Assembly (NCBI RefSeq): GCF_029227915.1
Contig: NC_079882.1
Location: 27,159,001 to 27,223,000 of the forward strand
DNA length: 64,000 bases
DNA from: Hydractinia symbiolongicarpus
Lineage: Eukaryota; Cnidaria; Hydrozoa; Anthoathecata; Hydractiniidae
Reading direction: 5' to 3'
Of this stretch, positions 61,601 through 64,000 are shown piece after piece. Each line of letters starts with the position of its first letter. Within the stretch, counting starts at the first letter, position 1. The notes under the pieces were generated by a model. The model was not told the DNA's origin. It made no database searches and saw nothing but the letters and a program-made list of their open reading frames with translations. Both the position numbers and the translations under genes were made by a program.

Positions 61601-62864
61601 GCTAAAAAATATTTTTTGCATTTTTTTGCGCAACCCTATCACACATTACAATCAGATTAGATAAAGCAATATCCTTTTTGCAAGTGCTGCTTTGTTTGAG
61701 AGAAAAAATCTTAATGGTGTAAACATAAACAAAAGCAACCAGTTTCTTACTTTGGTTCTGGCTTCTCGAAGTCAGGAATATCCTTCTCGATCATGTGAAA
61801 TGGATCCTAAATAAAATATTAGTAGTAAGAGCTGTAGAAGAATCCATTTGCAAGGGATAGTTAGAAATTTTAGTATTTCTTAACATATAATTTGGTTTGT
61901 TGTTAATTAATCAAAAAGGCAGCAAAAAAAGTAATATATTAATTTTTGTTGCCTAAACTTTGCCCATGTAAACAAAGCAATTGCACTCACAGACATAATG
62001 AAAACCCCAATTTTTTGAGTTGTTCTGAGGAATGTAAATAGAAGTTTTATAAAATACAAAAAGGTGTTATAAGGTGTCATTGTAGAAAATTGAACAATAA
62101 TTTTCTCTGCCTGCACACAGCCAGTCAGACACACGAAAGTAACTTGTGTATTATGATATAACTAGTTGATAACCCATGGAAATATCCAGTTAGGCAAAAA
62201 AATGAAGAAAAAAATTATGATTTAGTTTTTGGTGATGTCAACAATGACCTGTTGATACACAGAAATTAATTTTTTGCAAATTTGTATACCACTTGCCTTT
62301 TTACATAGAGCTTGGCAAAGGATATAAAATTTATTGAGGGTTTAAATGTTTTTGGTAACGTCATCAACCCCTTTGTTCCAACAGTGATTGGGTCACCTAG
62401 CTTTGAGGAACATACCCAAAATGTTATCAATTGCCCCCTAGTTACCTATGCAGGATAAGACGTGCTGATCATGATGTTGTTATATATTTGTTTCTTTATA
62501 TAAGTGTAAATTACATCTGGTGGATGAAATTATACTATATATGTGTGTATGTCATTTGACTATCATCTGTTTTTACTACTTTTTAATGTCCAATTTTTCG
62601 ACCCTCTTCCAAGTTTTTTGGCTTCAAAGTTAGTGCAATGCAATGGCTTCATTAAGAAGAACCATGTTGTTGACATCAAACTAATGTATTAATGTCAACA
62701 AATAGCTATTTTTTTGAGCAAGCAAATGAGATATAAAAACATCCTTATTGTAAGTGTTACACACAAACTTAGACGATTATTGGATATATAAAAAAAAAAT
62801 GTGATCAAAAATAAAAACTTTTCTATCTTACCATGGAACCCAGACCATCAACTGGGGATAGCAT
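55693..62864 (-). CDS. SUPT20H: SAGA coactivator subunit SPT20 homologue
   Basis: Seventeen exons: 62832-62864, 61751-61806, 61237-61303, 60414-60569, 60303-60338, 59824-59862, 59639-59746, 59338-59531, 58473-58683, 57865-58094, 57345-57784, 57181-57251, 56885-57064, 56757-56804, 56292-56595, 56005-56211 and 55693-55934; 2,622 bp in frame, 873 residues. The N-terminal Spt20 domain is conserved: VLIVNLYAGNDGYSLML, EFLEYLDMQQLPPLLVDVLE, HDGCVIVQLRDYR, then SQLVLAMQPRLCLDPSP, LRLLDFIQRNRDKR and DMWKQRSPTLSVPTKID, each aligning with human SUPT20H (FAM48A). SPT20 keeps the SAGA histone acetyltransferase complex together and links it to stress-responsive genes. The C-terminal half is Ser/Thr- then Gln/Gly-rich, with a repeated (V/I)QGQ/S motif (VMVQGSP, MIQGQAT, IFVQGQPG, MIQGQP), and a basic end (RRRSSTQ, GGGKKRPP). 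Start chosen at the only good ATG (MLSPVDGLGS); upstream noncoding exons are possible. Confidence 0.93.
59101..59128. repeat. hairpin with TATTTGGAC arms in a SUPT20H intron
   Basis: TATTTGGAC and GTCCAAATA form a 9-bp perfect stem round a 10-base loop. It shares its stem with the longer hairpin at 61032-61085. Confidence 0.6.
61032..61085. repeat. 54-bp near-perfect hairpin in a SUPT20H intron
   Basis: Arms of 23 bp (61032-61054 and 61063-61085) with one mismatch and an 8-base loop ACTTAGGC; the core is TTTTTATATTTGGACA. It may be one end of a small repeat that covers about 60780-61130, where frames are open on both strands. Confidence 0.75.
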
Positions 62865-63435
62865 TCTTGGAGAGCTTAATATTCTTCAAATTATGTATTT
62901 TGATTTTTAGAAACTAGAAATACTTTAAACAGTTGTAATATTATAAATGATTGACAGATAATGGTTCTAACATAATATGAAGATAAAGACAGCGTCATCT
63001 ACTAGAATTTTATGTATTTCAGAATTCCTTATAAATATTCAAACTTGTCAATGGGCATCAGCAAATTGTACGTGAAAACGTTGTCTAGACGTGCAATTTT
63101 TAATTATTTAATTGGATTGTCTACAAAATCAAACTTTTGGGGGCTTCGTGGATAAAATTTTATGCACAAGAGGATTCTTGCGTTAGTTTTTATGCATGTC
63201 TGTGCATTAACAAAATTAAATTCGTAAAGTTAGATAAATTAGCCACTTCTATGAATAAGTCACTCATAATAACTCCTGTTGTGCAGAATATGGTTTGTGT
63301 TTAGAAATTCACCTTTTTCATATATATTATATTTATGTGGGGTATATCCCTTAATATTTGTGAGGCTAGCGAATGTGAATAAATGCACATCATCTCAACT
63401 CTTTGAACCACTCTAGGATGATTTTCTTTCCTTAG
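62865..63435. other. region upstream of SUPT20H
   Basis: Expected SUPT20H promoter area, AT-rich, with no recognisable gene. If the possible exons to the right are real, this would be a divergent promoter. Confidence 0.4.
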
Positions 63436-63827
63436 GTTTATGTGGAGGCAAGCAGAAGATGTCAGCCAAGTGTCTCAGCACAATGTTTGCTGCCGCAAGT
63501 AAGTTTGCAGTCAAAAGGAAAAATTTTTCATTTTCAGAAGGCATTGCTTACCGAATTAATTGTCATGTTTTGTTAAATTCCTCCTTACTGTAAATAATGT
63601 GCTACAGTTTTTTGTTTTGTTTTTTTAACCCTGCATAATCCCCAGTGACACTTAAATCCATCCGATTGTTCAATTTTCAAATGTTTGACTTTCAGGGGAA
63701 AAAAGTCCAGCATCTAGGGGCTGGAGAACATTTGTGGTATGCGGCTGCAATGTTAGTATTTCCATGTGGTGTTCCTGCACTAGCGTTACCACTTCGTAGG
63801 TTATGTGGCTACCATGGTCATCAATAA
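63436..63827 (+). CDS. possible small gene at right edge, unidentified
   Basis: Two candidate exons with good splice signals: 63436-63498 (preceded by TTTCCTTAG, followed by GTAAGT) and 63696-63827 (preceded by TTGACTTTCAG). Joined in phase 0 they read ...ASRRCQPSVSAQCLLPQ then GKKVQHLGAGEHLWYAAAML, VFPCGVPALALPLRR and a stop at 63825. The basic first part with a following hydrophobic segment would suit a small mitochondrial inner-membrane protein, and the length and layout vaguely recall cytochrome c oxidase subunit 6A, but no diagnostic motif is present. A second reading (ATG at 63459) runs in a different frame. I cannot identify it, and the first exon is not found. Noncoding is also possible. 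Confidence 0.25.
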
Positions 63828-64000
63828 TTAGAAGCTTTGGGTTTGTGTGTGGAGTTTGGGGAATAAATATTCTGACAATCCATCCTTATAAAAGTTTGCT
63901 ATACATATACCCATTATGGGATTTTCAATACAAATAATTTATGGCTCTATTCCTGGCATATGCACCACTCCATCAGCTTTTGTCGAAAATTATTGTAAAA

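Overview
The window is intron-rich, AT-rich animal DNA. Canonical GT-AG introns, many short exons and metazoan protein families (DOCK, ZDHHC17, FKBP6, SUPT20H, trehalase) exclude a bacterium, plant or fungus. A non-bilaterian animal, most likely a cnidarian and perhaps a hydrozoan, fits best: compact exons in AT-rich introns, CR1-, RTE- and Penelope-like retroelements side by side, MITEs with TA target sites, and a divergent single-exon class A GPCR. The taxon is inference. Every spliced model below was built by hand from splice sites, exon phases and family similarity.

Layout. 0-5.5 kb, minus strand: an ankyrin-repeat/coiled-coil gene, then FKBP6 (FKBP domain plus TPRs). 5.5-13.4 kb: no firmly identified gene; it holds a complete 600-bp TA-flanked MITE, one uncharacterised minus-strand reading frame (8298-9005), two weak possible exons and a decayed CR1-like fragment. 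13.4-35.3 kb, plus strand: a complete 58-exon DOCK gene of the DOCK1/2/5 type (1,944 codons). Its introns carry a tRNA-derived SINE, a 5'-truncated RTE fragment, a nested antisense GPCR gene, a 29-copy 37-bp minisatellite, two 21-bp minisatellite blocks and a 160-bp repeat duplication. 37.5-47.4 kb, minus strand: ZDHHC17 in 10 exons, with a 6.3-kb first intron full of retroelements and nested MITEs. 47.9-48.4 kb: a decayed Penelope-like fragment. 49.5-51.3 kb, plus strand: trehalase, two exons. 51.4-54.6 kb, minus strand: EXOSC8, 11 exons, convergent with trehalase. 55.7-62.9 kb, minus strand: SUPT20H, 17 exons. The right edge has a possible small plus-strand gene that I could not identify.

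How the genes relate. Most are unrelated housekeeping or signalling genes: Rac activation (DOCK), protein palmitoylation (ZDHHC17), Hsp90/piRNA co-chaperone (FKBP6), trehalose hydrolysis (TREH), RNA exosome core (EXOSC8) and SAGA transcription coactivator (SUPT20H). The notable link is positional: EXOSC8 and SUPT20H are also direct neighbours on human chromosome 13, so this looks like very old microsynteny. I found no CRISPR array, operon, rRNA or functional tRNA.
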